Part shown: in pieces, positions 24,442 to 33,507 of the stretch
Layout: the number at the start of each line of letters is the position of its first letter
Position numbering within the stretch: position 1 is the first letter of the stretch
Assembly (NCBI GenBank): GCA_020636445.1
Contig: JACJXV010000031.1
Coordinates: forward strand, 1-42,730
Source of the DNA: Lewinellaceae bacterium
GTDB lineage: Bacteria > Bacteroidota > Bacteroidia > Chitinophagales > Saprospiraceae
Length of the DNA: 42,730 bases
Direction: 5' to 3'
Position numbers and translations under genes: made by a program
Notes under the pieces: model-generated
Databases searched by the model: none
What the model was told of the DNA's origin: nothing
Seen by the model: the letters and a program-made list of their open reading frames with translations, nothing else

Positions 24442-27400
24442 ATACACCCCATCTATCAATATTCTGCGAGACAGGGATAGCGAAATCAATTACCTGCCTA
24501 CACCCAATGCTTCACGGATTGCAGCGCAAATTGCCGCAGATTTTAAAAACGGTATTCGAGCTTTTAACGTAATTGGTTCTTATGGCACAGGTAAATCTGC
24601 CTTTCTTTGGGCGCTTACCCGGACATTGCAGGGCAAGCTGCATTTCTTTGATGTAGGTGGATTGGAAGCATACAAAGTTGAAGTCTTGCCATTTGTGGGG
24701 GAATTCCGTTCGCTGATTGATTTTTTTGCCCATCATTTCCCCTGTGAAAATACTAACCCATCTCCAGAACAGATTTTTGCTGAAATCTATCACCGTTATC
24801 ACGAATTAAGCAAAAAAAATGGCCTGCTTGTTTTGCTCGTTGATGAGTTTGGGAAATTCCTTGAGTATGCTGCCAAAAACAACCCCGAAAAGGAATTATA
24901 TTTCCTTCAACAACTTGCCGAGTTCGTCAACAATCCTGACCACAACATTTTCCTTGTAACCACACTTCACCAGAATTTTGACGCCTATTCCTTTTCTTTG
25001 AATGGAGCGCAAAGGCAAGAATGGTTAAAGGTGAAAGGAAGATTCCGGGAGATTACTTTCAATGAACCTGTCGAGCAGTTATTGCTGTTGGCCGGAGAAA
25101 GGCTCAGCCAGAATACGGAGTTTAATCCGGACAAAAAAAAGGTAGCGAAGGCTGCTGATCTGTACGCAGAAACAAAGGCATTTACACTAAACTCTGATTT
25201 TACGTCCAAAGTTGCCCTGAATCTTTTCCCATTGGAGTTGTTCTCGGCCTCGGTGGCAGCATTGGCAATGCAGCGCTACGGGCAAAATGAACGGTCGCTT
25301 TTTTCATTTCTGGAGGATACTAATTATACTGGTATTCATCGGCGATATGACAAGGACGATGCCCCGTTTTACAACCTTTCCAACCTTTATGATTACCTGA
25401 TTTTCAATTACTACACCTTCCTGAATTCAAAATATAACCCGGATTTCTCTTCATGGTCAGGCATGAAGAATGCCTTAGAAAGAATTGAAATTGAAGTGCT
25501 AGATGTGAATTTGGTTGCTGATTGTCAAAAGCTAATCAAGGCAGTGGGACTTCTCAATATATTTTCTGCGAAAGGAGCTAACATGGGCCCTGAATTCCTT
25601 ATTGAATACATTGAGGGCTGTCTGGGAATCCGTGAATCTGATGCCGCTTTGGAGGCTTTGGTTGATAAGAAAATACTGTTGTATCGTAATTACGATAAGC
25701 GGTTTATAATTTCCGAGGGAACAGACGTGGACATTCAATCTGAATTGCTTCTTGCGGGCGACCAAGTTGGTGAGATTGAAGATGTAGTAAGCCTGCTGAA
25801 GAAGTATTTTACATTTCCGGCAGTCTTTGCCAAACAATACTATTACTTGACTGGAACGCCCCGGATTTTTGAATTTGTGATTTCGCAATATCCAGAAACC
25901 AACCTTCGCCCAACTGACGATACAGATGGTTTTGTCAATCTGGTGTTCAATGAAAAAATGACCATCGAACAAGTCAGAGAAATTTCTAAGTCGCAACCGG
26001 ACAAAGCAGTTTTGTATGGGTTTTACAAGAATGCGGCTACGATACGAGACTTGTTAAGAGAAATTGAGAAGACGAGAAAAACTAAGGAAAATGTGCCGAA
26101 AGAAGACCGGGTAGCGCAGCGGGAACTCGACCTCATCAAACAGCACCAAGAGTCTTTGTTAAATCATTATATTTTAAGTAATCTGCACGGGAAGTCTGAT
26201 GAGGTAGTTTGGATTTTCAATAATGAAGTCAAGCGTATCCCCTCAAAGAGGGCATTCAATGCTTTCCTTTCGACTATTTGCAAAGAGGTATATGCAATGA
26301 CGCCATATTACCACAGTGAATTAGTCAACCGCACCAAATTGTCCTCCCAAATCCATACCGCTAAACGTGCATACCTAAAACATTTAGTCAGTCATTGGAC
26401 CGATGAGGATTTGGGGTTTGAAAAAGAGAAATTCCCTCCTGAAAAAACAATTTACCTGACCCTGCTTCGTGCCAACGGTTTGGTTTTTGACCCGGCGAAT
26501 CCACTGGCTCCCGTCACTTTAGCTGAAGGTTCCTCGTTCCGCCCGTTATGGCAATTTGGCGAAGCCTTTTTAGAAAAAGCTAAAAAACACCACTATCCAC
26601 TCTCAGAGTTCGCCGAAGCGCTTGCCAAGCCTCCTTTCAAATTAAAACAGGGATTGGTTGACTTTTGGCTGCCCACTTTCCTGTTTCTGAAAAAAGATGA
26701 ATTTGCCTTATTTGGCGAAGGGATTTACATCCCAGAACTAAGTATGGGAACCCTTGAACTCATTGCAAAACGCCCGCAGGACTTTACTATCAAATCTTTT
26801 GACGTGGAAGGGGTTAGGCTGGAAATTTTCAACCGCTATCGCCAATTCCTGAACCAAGGCACGAAGCAACAGATTGACAACCAAACTTTCATCGAAACCA
26901 TTCGGCCTTTTCTCACTTTTTACAAAGGTTTGCCGGAATATGCTAAGCATACCAAACGGTTACAAAAAGAAAGCCTTGCCGTGCGGGATACTATCGCTAT
27001 GGCAACCGACCCGGAAAAGACTTTTTTTGAGGGATTCCCAAGTGCATTGGGCGTATCCTTGAAGCAGCTGAAAAAATCACCGGAGACGTTGTCGGATTAT
27101 ATTGACCGGCTGCAAAGCGCCATTCGGGAAATACGTACCTGCCACGATGAATTGGTGAACCGTTTTGAAGCGTTCATCACCAATGAAGTGCTATATGAGT
27201 CGTTGGTTTTTGAAGACTACAAGAACAAACTCCGTAGCCGCTTTGCAAAAGTCAAGCAACACTTATTGCTACCGCACCAAAAAACGCTGCTGATGCGCCT
27301 AGCTTCAGAATTAGACGACCGCAATGCTTGGCTATCATCCGTCGCTCAAGCCGTTGTAGGAAAAACCCTCGAAAAACTTCGGGACGAAGACGAGCCATTG

Positions 27401-27676
27401 CTTTACGACAAATTCAAAAATACCGTTTCGGAGTTAGATACTTTGACGCAGCTTGCCGACTCTGATGTGGACAAAACCAAGGAAGAAGTGTTTGGATTGG
27501 AATTTACTACCTTTGAACAGGTGGAAAAAAAGATCCTCCGCTACCCGAAAAAGAAGATAGAAGAAATCAACCGCATCGAAGAAGCGGTAAAGGCGCAACT
27601 GAGCAACGATAAAACCTTAAACATTGCAGCATTGGCCAACCTTTTGAAGGAGTTGCTGAAAAAACAAACCTCATGA
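24422..27676 (+). CDS. sspC: Large P-loop ATPase, SspC-like component of the phosphorothioation module
   Basis: 1084 residues; a second ATG at 24431 is possible. One ATPase domain lies at the N-terminus: Walker A GSYGTGKS at residues 52-59 and Walker B LLVLLVDEFGKF with Asp141-Glu142. The remaining 700 residues are helical with no motif I recognise, ending in a Lys-rich coiled region. SspC is the ATPase of Ssp modification and is thought to couple ATP hydrolysis to the modification complex. Large BREX ATPases (BrxC/PglY) look similar in general layout and are the main alternative; the DUF4007 and PAPS-reductase-like neighbours favour SspC. It overlaps both neighbours (20 and 4 bases). Confidence 0.75.
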   Translation: MTIMATKYTPSINILRDRDSEINYLPTPNASRIAAQIAADFKNGIRAFNVIGSYGTGKSAFLWALTRTLQGKLHFFDVGGLEAYKVEVLPFVGEFRSLIDFFAHHFPCENTNPSPEQIFAEIYHRYHELSKKNGLLVLLVDEFGKFLEYAAKNNPEKELYFLQQLAEFVNNPDHNIFLVTTLHQNFDAYSFSLNGAQRQEWLKVKGRFREITFNEPVEQLLLLAGERLSQNTEFNPDKKKVAKAADLYAETKAFTLNSDFTSKVALNLFPLELFSASVAALAMQRYGQNERSLFSFLEDTNYTGIHRRYDKDDAPFYNLSNLYDYLIFNYYTFLNSKYNPDFSSWSGMKNALERIEIEVLDVNLVADCQKLIKAVGLLNIFSAKGANMGPEFLIEYIEGCLGIRESDAALEALVDKKILLYRNYDKRFIISEGTDVDIQSELLLAGDQVGEIEDVVSLLKKYFTFPAVFAKQYYYLTGTPRIFEFVISQYPETNLRPTDDTDGFVNLVFNEKMTIEQVREISKSQPDKAVLYGFYKNAATIRDLLREIEKTRKTKENVPKEDRVAQRELDLIKQHQESLLNHYILSNLHGKSDEVVWIFNNEVKRIPSKRAFNAFLSTICKEVYAMTPYYHSELVNRTKLSSQIHTAKRAYLKHLVSHWTDEDLGFEKEKFPPEKTIYLTLLRANGLVFDPANPLAPVTLAEGSSFRPLWQFGEAFLEKAKKHHYPLSEFAEALAKPPFKLKQGLVDFWLPTFLFLKKDEFALFGEGIYIPELSMGTLELIAKRPQDFTIKSFDVEGVRLEIFNRYRQFLNQGTKQQIDNQTFIETIRPFLTFYKGLPEYAKHTKRLQKESLAVRDTIAMATDPEKTFFEGFPSALGVSLKQLKKSPETLSDYIDRLQSAIREIRTCHDELVNRFEAFITNEVLYESLVFEDYKNKLRSRFAKVKQHLLLPHQKTLLMRLASELDDRNAWLSSVAQAVVGKTLEKLRDEDEPLLYDKFKNTVSELDTLTQLADSDVDKTKEEVFGLEFTTFEQVEKKILRYPKKKIEEINRIEEAVKAQLSNDKTLNIAALANLLKELLKKQTS

Positions 27677-28770
27677 GTGTACGTCACGTTTTAGGAATCT
27701 CTGGGGGCAAGGATAGTGCAGCCTTAGCGATTTACATGAAAACCAAGTACCCCGACTTGGATATTGATTATTATACCTGTGATACGGGGAAGGAGTTGGA
27801 TGAGACTTACCGGCTGATTGAAAAGCTTGAATCATTTTTAGGAAAACAGATTACAAAGCTTAGGGCAGTTGAAACCAGTCACGAAAACCCTTTCGACCAT
27901 TTCCTGAAAATAAAAGGTGGTTTTCTTCCTTCCTCTTTAGTTAGATGGTGCACAAAGTCCCTTAAACTCGAACCATTTGAACGATACATTGGAACTGACC
28001 TAACGGTTTCATACGTGGGAATTCGGGGCGACGAAGATAGAGAGGGTTACATTTCTACAAAAACAAATATCCAGTCTATTTTCCCATTTCGCAGGAATAT
28101 CTGGAGTGAAGAAATCATAAAAAAAACACTATCCAATTCCAACATAGAGAGAATGCTTGACCTCTTTTCAAGCATTGAATTAGAAAAACGAAGTGCCAGG
28201 TTTTTGGAGTTATTAGGCCAGCCAATCGGGATGGATTTCCCTTTACAGCAAAAACACAACCTTATTTTAGATATTAACATCCGTGATTTTAACAGGCTTG
28301 TTTTCGCATTTTTGAAGGATACTAGCTATCCACTCGCTTTGGAGAACTATTTTCCTTTAGTTGAGGATGAAAGTAACTTGGTCCGAAGTGACATCTTTAA
28401 ACTACTTGATGAAAGTGGCGTAGGCGTACCTAAATACTATAAAAAAGAATCGTTTGAAGTAAACGGTGAGAAAGGCGAATATTCCCGCAGCCGCTCCGGA
28501 TGTTACTTCTGTTTTTTCCAACAGCGTATTGAATGGGTTTGGCTTTATGAACAGCATCCAGATTTATTCTTTCAAGCGATGGAATATGAGAAAGATGGTT
28601 ACACCTGGGGCCAAAACGAAAGTCTTGCAGAATTAATAAAGCCGGAACGGATTAAACAGATTAAGCTTGAATTCATCCAAAAAACCAAAGGAGTGAAAAA
28701 GCAATCTCCCTTCTTATTGGATATTTTAGACGAAGAAGAGGAGGTCGGTTGTGCTGCATGCTTCATTTAA
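27673..28770 (+). CDS. sspD: PAPS-reductase/DndC-like PP-loop protein, SspD-like sulfur transferase
   Basis: 365 residues. The ATP-pyrophosphatase PP-loop SGGKDS is at residues 10-15, followed by TCDTGKE. Cysteines fit a DndC-type iron-sulfur site: VRWCTKS in the middle and GCYFC (Cys-x2-Cys) near residue 275. An extra CAAC pair lies four residues from the C-terminus. DndC/SspD proteins activate the DNA backbone with ATP and transfer sulfur supplied by a cysteine desulfurase (DndA/SspA or IscS). No desulfurase gene is in the window. The start overlaps the ATPase stop by ATGA, showing tight coupling. Confidence 0.85.
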   Translation: MSVRHVLGISGGKDSAALAIYMKTKYPDLDIDYYTCDTGKELDETYRLIEKLESFLGKQITKLRAVETSHENPFDHFLKIKGGFLPSSLVRWCTKSLKLEPFERYIGTDLTVSYVGIRGDEDREGYISTKTNIQSIFPFRRNIWSEEIIKKTLSNSNIERMLDLFSSIELEKRSARFLELLGQPIGMDFPLQQKHNLILDINIRDFNRLVFAFLKDTSYPLALENYFPLVEDESNLVRSDIFKLLDESGVGVPKYYKKESFEVNGEKGEYSRSRSGCYFCFFQQRIEWVWLYEQHPDLFFQAMEYEKDGYTWGQNESLAELIKPERIKQIKLEFIQKTKGVKKQSPFLLDILDEEEEVGCAACFI

Positions 28771-28786
28771 AACATACCATTTTATC

Positions 28787-31090
28787 ATGCAAGAAACCAG
28801 AGAAGAGCTCATCAAAAGGCGGGAAGAACTTGACCGACAATTAGCAAATATAGACAAAGATAAACTTCGATTCTCCGTTGATGCTGGCATCATTGACCGG
28901 TTGGGGCGTGAACTGATGGCAAAGCAAGAAACAGCAGTTTCTGAACTGGTAAAAAATGCTTATGATGCAGATGCCAATGAAGTTGTCTTGCGATTTGTAG
29001 AAACTAATGATGTTGGCGGCACCTTGATTGTTGAAGATGACGGTCACGGAATGGACTTGGAAGCATTAAGAAACGGCTTCATGCGGCTTTCTTCAACTGA
29101 TAAAATACATAACCCAGTATCTCCAAAATATGGTAGGAAAAGAGCGGGAAGAAAAGGTATTGGTAGGTTTGCAACCCAACGACTTGGAAGCAAGCTCACT
29201 ATCATCACCCAGACTGAATCATCTGAAAAAGCATTAAAAGTTATTATTGAATGGGATGATTATCAGATAGACCGAGACATTAATTTAGTTGTAAATTCAG
29301 TCGAAGAAACACTAAAAGAAAGACTACAAGGCACTTCTATTATTATCGAAAGACTTCGTGAAAACTGGACTACTGCAGAAATTCAGCGGGTGTTTCGCTA
29401 TGTTTCAGATCTATTGCAGCCTTCTTATCTCTCTGACCGATTGAAGAAAAGCGATGTGGTTTTTGCTTCTCAAGAAGACGATTCATTTACGGTAAAGTGC
29501 AAAAGGGAAATCAACGGAGAAATTGAGATAATCTCTGACATTGACAAGTCATTTTTCAATAAAGCACTTGCGGTATTTGAGGGGTTTGTTGATAATTCCG
29601 GGGAGGGCTTTTGCTCTGTTACTAGCCAAAGTTTAAGAATAAATTCTTTAGAAAATTTAATCTCAATCAGCTCTGGAGGAAACCGAGATAAGATAGAGAA
29701 ATATGACCTGATACGAGATGTACACTTTAAAGCTTACTACTTTATTTATAATAGGCCTGATTATTATGAAGGCGATGGTATTGGGATTAGCTCGACGGAA
29801 CTGAAGCGTGTTAACGACTTTGCCCAAACATCAAGTGGTGTAAGGTTATACCGTAATGGCTTTAGAGTTCCACCATTTGGTGACGTTGGTGATGACTGGT
29901 TAGATATTGATGAAAGGGTTACGTCGGCATCACATACAGGAAGGGTTCCTTTGACAAATAAGAACCTCTTTGGTTTTGTCGAGATTACTGATGAACAAGG
30001 ACATCTTTTTGAAGAAACTTCAAGCCGAGAAGGTCTAATAAAAAATGAAGCCTTCAGCGAACTTGTAGATTTTTTAATAAAAGCTTTTAACGCATGTCGT
30101 GCGAGGGTTGAGTCATCAATTGGCTTTACAGAAAAAAGAAAAAAAAGGGAAACAAGATTAAAAGCAAAAAAAGACCAGAAAGAACAGCTCAAAGGCATTA
30201 AAGATTTTATTGATGCAACAGAAGATGAGGAAGCTGGCGCATCCGATTTAGAAAAACGAGGGGAAGGGTTTAACCGCGAGGAAGCTAAGGCAGCTTTGGA
30301 AGAATTGGCCTTAACACTTGATGAACAAATGGATGAGATTGCCATGTTACGAGTTTTGGCAGGCATGGGTCTTTCTATAGGAGAATTTGTGCATGAGATT
30401 AGGCAATTCAGCCCAGCTTTTGAAGGTGATCTCTCGGTTTTGGCAAACAATGCTTTAAATAAAGAAATGAAGCAACGTTTAGATAGGATTTCTAGGAACT
30501 TTGAACAATTTCAATCTTATGCTGCCTATTTTGATGAAACGATACGGAATAATGCAAAAAGAGAACTCCATCCAATTGAAATCCGAGATGTAGTTAGAAA
30601 TTTCGAGGAAATTATCAGACGAAACGCAATAAAAAATAACATCAAAATAAAATCAGACTTCATTGGATATGATCTTTTCACCTGTCCTATGCATACATCA
30701 GAGTGGAGTTCAATTTTGTTCAATTTCTACTCAAATGCCAAAAAAGCTATCATTAAAGCAGATGTAGAAGGTAAAATTTTAATAGTTGGCTCGGAAGAAG
30801 ATGGAAAAATTGTATTTGAATTCTCGGATAATGGGACAGGGATACCAGAGGAAAACCAGGAAAGAATTTTCCATGCTTTCTTCACAACCTCTACTCCAGT
30901 GGGAAGAGGCTCATCACAGAATGATGAGTTACTTGGCTCAGGACTTGGGCTTAAAATAGTTTCTGACATTGTAGAATCTTATAATGGAGAAATCTTTATT
31001 TCAAAACCACCTAAAGACTACAAAACATGTATAAGAATAGAACTGCCAAAAGCAACCGAAGAACAAATAGAAAATGAACAATATGCCTAA
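28787..31090 (+). CDS. Dual-GHKL protein: N-terminal HSP90/MORC-like ATPase, C-terminal histidine-kinase ATPase
   Basis: 767 residues from the ATG at 28787; a GTG 12 codons earlier lies inside sspD. It contains two complete GHKL ATP-binding sites. Site 1 is HSP90/MORC-like: ELVKNAYDAD (53-62, Asn57), DDGHGM (84-89) and GRKGIGRF (121-128). Site 2 is histidine-kinase-like: Asn650 in NFYSNAKKA, DNGTGI (681-686) and GSGLGL (717-722). Between them, after a Lys/Glu-rich coiled stretch, lies an H-box-like EFVHEIRQF with His536 as the likely phosphoacceptor. No membrane segment is seen, so it is cytoplasmic. The next gene encodes a receiver-like protein, the natural partner. It starts 16 bases after sspD, so it belongs to the operon. 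Function in defence is inferred from context. Confidence 0.85.
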   Translation: MQETREELIKRREELDRQLANIDKDKLRFSVDAGIIDRLGRELMAKQETAVSELVKNAYDADANEVVLRFVETNDVGGTLIVEDDGHGMDLEALRNGFMRLSSTDKIHNPVSPKYGRKRAGRKGIGRFATQRLGSKLTIITQTESSEKALKVIIEWDDYQIDRDINLVVNSVEETLKERLQGTSIIIERLRENWTTAEIQRVFRYVSDLLQPSYLSDRLKKSDVVFASQEDDSFTVKCKREINGEIEIISDIDKSFFNKALAVFEGFVDNSGEGFCSVTSQSLRINSLENLISISSGGNRDKIEKYDLIRDVHFKAYYFIYNRPDYYEGDGIGISSTELKRVNDFAQTSSGVRLYRNGFRVPPFGDVGDDWLDIDERVTSASHTGRVPLTNKNLFGFVEITDEQGHLFEETSSREGLIKNEAFSELVDFLIKAFNACRARVESSIGFTEKRKKRETRLKAKKDQKEQLKGIKDFIDATEDEEAGASDLEKRGEGFNREEAKAALEELALTLDEQMDEIAMLRVLAGMGLSIGEFVHEIRQFSPAFEGDLSVLANNALNKEMKQRLDRISRNFEQFQSYAAYFDETIRNNAKRELHPIEIRDVVRNFEEIIRRNAIKNNIKIKSDFIGYDLFTCPMHTSEWSSILFNFYSNAKKAIIKADVEGKILIVGSEEDGKIVFEFSDNGTGIPEENQERIFHAFFTTSTPVGRGSSQNDELLGSGLGLKIVSDIVESYNGEIFISKPPKDYKTCIRIELPKATEEQIENEQYA

Positions 31091-32207
31091 TAGATTTCTA
31101 TATATTGACGATGCACCACCTGACATAAGAAATGCAACTGCAGGTGGTTTAAGCAGGTCGGGGGTAGTTAATGTATCTGCCGAAGAACCAATGTCGTGGG
31201 ATGTCAGAATTAATCGAATTTTGGAAAATAGTGTCAATATTGACGGGGTAATTCTTGATTGGCGTTTGACGGAAGAATCGAACAGAACCGGGATAGGTTC
31301 GGAGGTAGGGGTAGTAAAGTATAGTGCTGAATCTCTAGCTCAACACTTACGTTTTTTAGCTACTGATGGTGTCTTGAAAGACATCCCGATTGTTCTTTGT
31401 TCAGCGAATCAAGGATTTAAAGAGCATGAGAATCGTGACTCTACTGGACGAGATTTATTCGATGTAGTATACCATAAAAATGCTTTTGTTGACCGCCATG
31501 AAATAATAGTTCAAGAATTGAACAGTTTAGCAGAAGGCTACAAATTTCTCCAAAAAGGAAATGATATTTCATGGCAGGCCATCTTTTCCAATCCAGAGAA
31601 TGTCGAAATTGACGTTCGGCTTATTGATAACCTTGCCACATTCCTCGACAACATGGTTCCTCACGAACTCGTTGGATTCCTTCTTAAAGAAATAATTAAA
31701 AAACCAGGGCCGTTAATTGACGAAAGTATATTGGCAGCTAGGCTTGGAATTGATATAAATGCTTCAGGTGATTGGACTACTCTTCTTGAAACCAAAATTA
31801 ATCCCTATATGAGATATGATGGATTATTGTCGAGTGGTTGGACTCGCTGGTGGGCTGATGCGCTGATACAATGGTGGAAGTCCGAAATTCACCCTACACA
31901 TCCACAACTAAAAGCCGCAAAGCAGAGAGTAAAACTACTGAAAGAAAAGACGGGATTGCAAAATTTAGTACCTGCCGAAAAACTCAAATATTGTGCAGAA
32001 ACTGAGTTCTGGACAGTTTGTGTTGCCACAAAAAAACCTCTTGCAACTTCCGATGGTTTAAGGGTTTTAGTTTCAAACGTGTTACCATGGCAAGACGAGC
32101 AATTTGTCTCTCTATATGCTATCTTGGAAAGAATCAATTTTGATTCTTACAAGCTAAACCCAATTGAAAAAGATCGTCTTGCAAATCTCAAAAAATGCTT
32201 TAAATAA
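31074..32207 (+). CDS. Divergent receiver-domain protein with C-terminal domain of unknown function
   Basis: 377 residues; a second ATG at 31083 is possible. The N-terminal 150 residues follow the receiver fold: acidic pair Asp12-Asp13 (FLYIDDAPP), phosphoacceptor Asp62 in VILDWRL, Ser110 in IVLCSAN and Lys135 in VYHKNAF. It is longer and more divergent than CheY-type domains. The C-terminal 210 residues are helical, rich in Trp (SGWTRWWADALIQWW), and match no DNA-binding domain I know, so this is probably not a transcription factor. It overlaps the kinase gene by 17 bases and abuts the next gene, so the three form a coupled set. Confidence 0.75.
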   Translation: MNNMPNRFLYIDDAPPDIRNATAGGLSRSGVVNVSAEEPMSWDVRINRILENSVNIDGVILDWRLTEESNRTGIGSEVGVVKYSAESLAQHLRFLATDGVLKDIPIVLCSANQGFKEHENRDSTGRDLFDVVYHKNAFVDRHEIIVQELNSLAEGYKFLQKGNDISWQAIFSNPENVEIDVRLIDNLATFLDNMVPHELVGFLLKEIIKKPGPLIDESILAARLGIDINASGDWTTLLETKINPYMRYDGLLSSGWTRWWADALIQWWKSEIHPTHPQLKAAKQRVKLLKEKTGLQNLVPAEKLKYCAETEFWTVCVATKKPLATSDGLRVLVSNVLPWQDEQFVSLYAILERINFDSYKLNPIEKDRLANLKKCFK

Positions 32208-33014
32208 ATGGCTAAGAAACCAATTTTTGCTGACGCAAAAAGCGACCTGGTAACTCTTCAGCGTTTGTTGAATAAACATTTTGCAAAAAACATTCAAAAT
32301 GCTGAGGGAATTGAAAAAGCCATTTCACAATTAAATAATAGGAAAGGCGGGGCGCTATATTTTGAGGATGCGAAGTTAGAGTTTATTAATATGGACTTGG
32401 GAAAAGATGTACGTCCTGTCCTCGAACCTGAACAATACAGACTAGCAGTGCTTGAAATCAGGTTCACAAAGCTGAAATGGCTTTCTCAAACTCGCCAATC
32501 CCTACTCAATGACCCAATACAAGAATTTCAGTTGCAATTAATATTAAAGATTAGAAGCAATGAAAAATTATTGGCGAAATGCGCTTGGCACTTTGAAAAA
32601 CATCCAGATAAAAAAACTAATGGCACTCCCGAAGCAACACCTGAGTTTCATCATCCACTTTACCACCTTCATTTTGGTGGTTATGAATTGATAGACGACG
32701 AAGATATCGAATGTGGCAATATTTTAATTGTAGAAGCTCCTCGTTTAATGCACCCCCCAATGGATATGGTACTTGCGATTGATTTCGTGCTTAACAATTT
32801 TTATTCTTGCCATACTTGTAAACCCTTTCTTGATTTGGTAAGTAATCCCGATTACATAAGGATAGTCAATAATGCTAAAGAAAAATTTTGGAAGCCTTTC
32901 GCATTTGGCTTTGCTTCAAATTTCACAACCAGCCACAACTTTACTTCCGAAAGTCAGGTTTCAGTCGTTCCTACCTATGCCAAAAACCTTATCACCTATT
33001 CTGAAAAGCACTAA
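32208..33014 (+). CDS. Unknown protein with His-rich and Cys-x2-Cys motifs, last gene of the ssp-like operon
   Basis: 268 residues. The ATG follows the upstream TAA directly. I recognise no family. Visible features are a HHPLYHLHFGG stretch (His148, His149, His153, His155), a Cys201-x2-Cys204 pair (CHTC), and a basic N-terminal helix region. No signal peptide or membrane helix is seen. The His cluster could bind metal and could be a nuclease or phosphodiesterase centre, but this is speculation. Its stop lies one base from the stop of the convergent minus-strand operon. Confidence 0.7.
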   Translation: MAKKPIFADAKSDLVTLQRLLNKHFAKNIQNAEGIEKAISQLNNRKGGALYFEDAKLEFINMDLGKDVRPVLEPEQYRLAVLEIRFTKLKWLSQTRQSLLNDPIQEFQLQLILKIRSNEKLLAKCAWHFEKHPDKKTNGTPEATPEFHHPLYHLHFGGYELIDDEDIECGNILIVEAPRLMHPPMDMVLAIDFVLNNFYSCHTCKPFLDLVSNPDYIRIVNNAKEKFWKPFAFGFASNFTTSHNFTSESQVSVVPTYAKNLITYSEKH

Positions 33015-33015
33015 G

Positions 33016-33492
33016 CTATGATTCTAATAACTCCAAAAAGCAATATTCATTTTCAAAAAAGTAGGGTGACTCTTTAGTTTTCGAATGAATCAAGTCAAAC
33101 CCTCCATTTGCATATTCCTCCAAGAGGTTTTTTAGCTTTGTGATTTCCCGCTCGACTTCTGATTCTTCAAGTTCTTCAAGTGCGTTAAGGTCAACATTAG
33201 ACCTTGCGACTAATGCCATGAAGATAAAACGTACTAATTCGTTGGGTTGCCAAAATTTAATCTTATTGAACTCCCTTGTTTTTACCCCTTCCAAAGGAAT
33301 TCTATAATTATTTTTTAACCCCAACATGGCAGCATACATGTAAAGTTCATAGACATTAGAAAAAGTACGCCCTGTCTCATTTTTTAATTCTTCGTCTCTT
33401 CCCCCTACCAATGAGAACCTCTCTATAATTGATTCACGATGTGCCATGTCATACACCGGCGCCCTATCTTCAAATCGCTTAATAAATTCCAT
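33016..33492 (-). CDS. Small protein of unknown function, last gene of the minus-strand defence operon
   Basis: 158 residues, hydrophilic and helical. The central motif ELYMYAAMLGLKNNYRIPL is followed by an acidic, Glu/Leu-rich helical C-terminus (EELEESEVEREITKLKNLLEEY). The pattern of a small helical protein with a conserved 'Gly-Leu ... Arg-x-Pro' segment is reminiscent of small phosphorothioation accessory proteins such as DndE, but I cannot claim homology. It starts 15 bases after the Rad50-like gene. Confidence 0.7.
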   Translation of the reverse strand: MEFIKRFEDRAPVYDMAHRESIIERFSLVGGRDEELKNETGRTFSNVYELYMYAAMLGLKNNYRIPLEGVKTREFNKIKFWQPNELVRFIFMALVARSNVDLNALEELEESEVEREITKLKNLLEEYANGGFDLIHSKTKESPYFFENEYCFLELLES

Positions 33493-33507
33493 ATTCTGTT
33501 TTATGAT

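Noticed and set aside
24422..27676. BREX ATPase (BrxC/PglY) and hence a BREX locus
   Set aside because: No PglX methyltransferase, PglZ or BrxA/B-like genes are present; DUF4007 and a DndC-like protein fit Ssp better.
28787..33014. Detocs-type defensive two-component system
   Set aside because: The receiver protein has no purine-nucleosidase-like output domain that I can see, and the kinase has an extra HSP90/MORC-like half.
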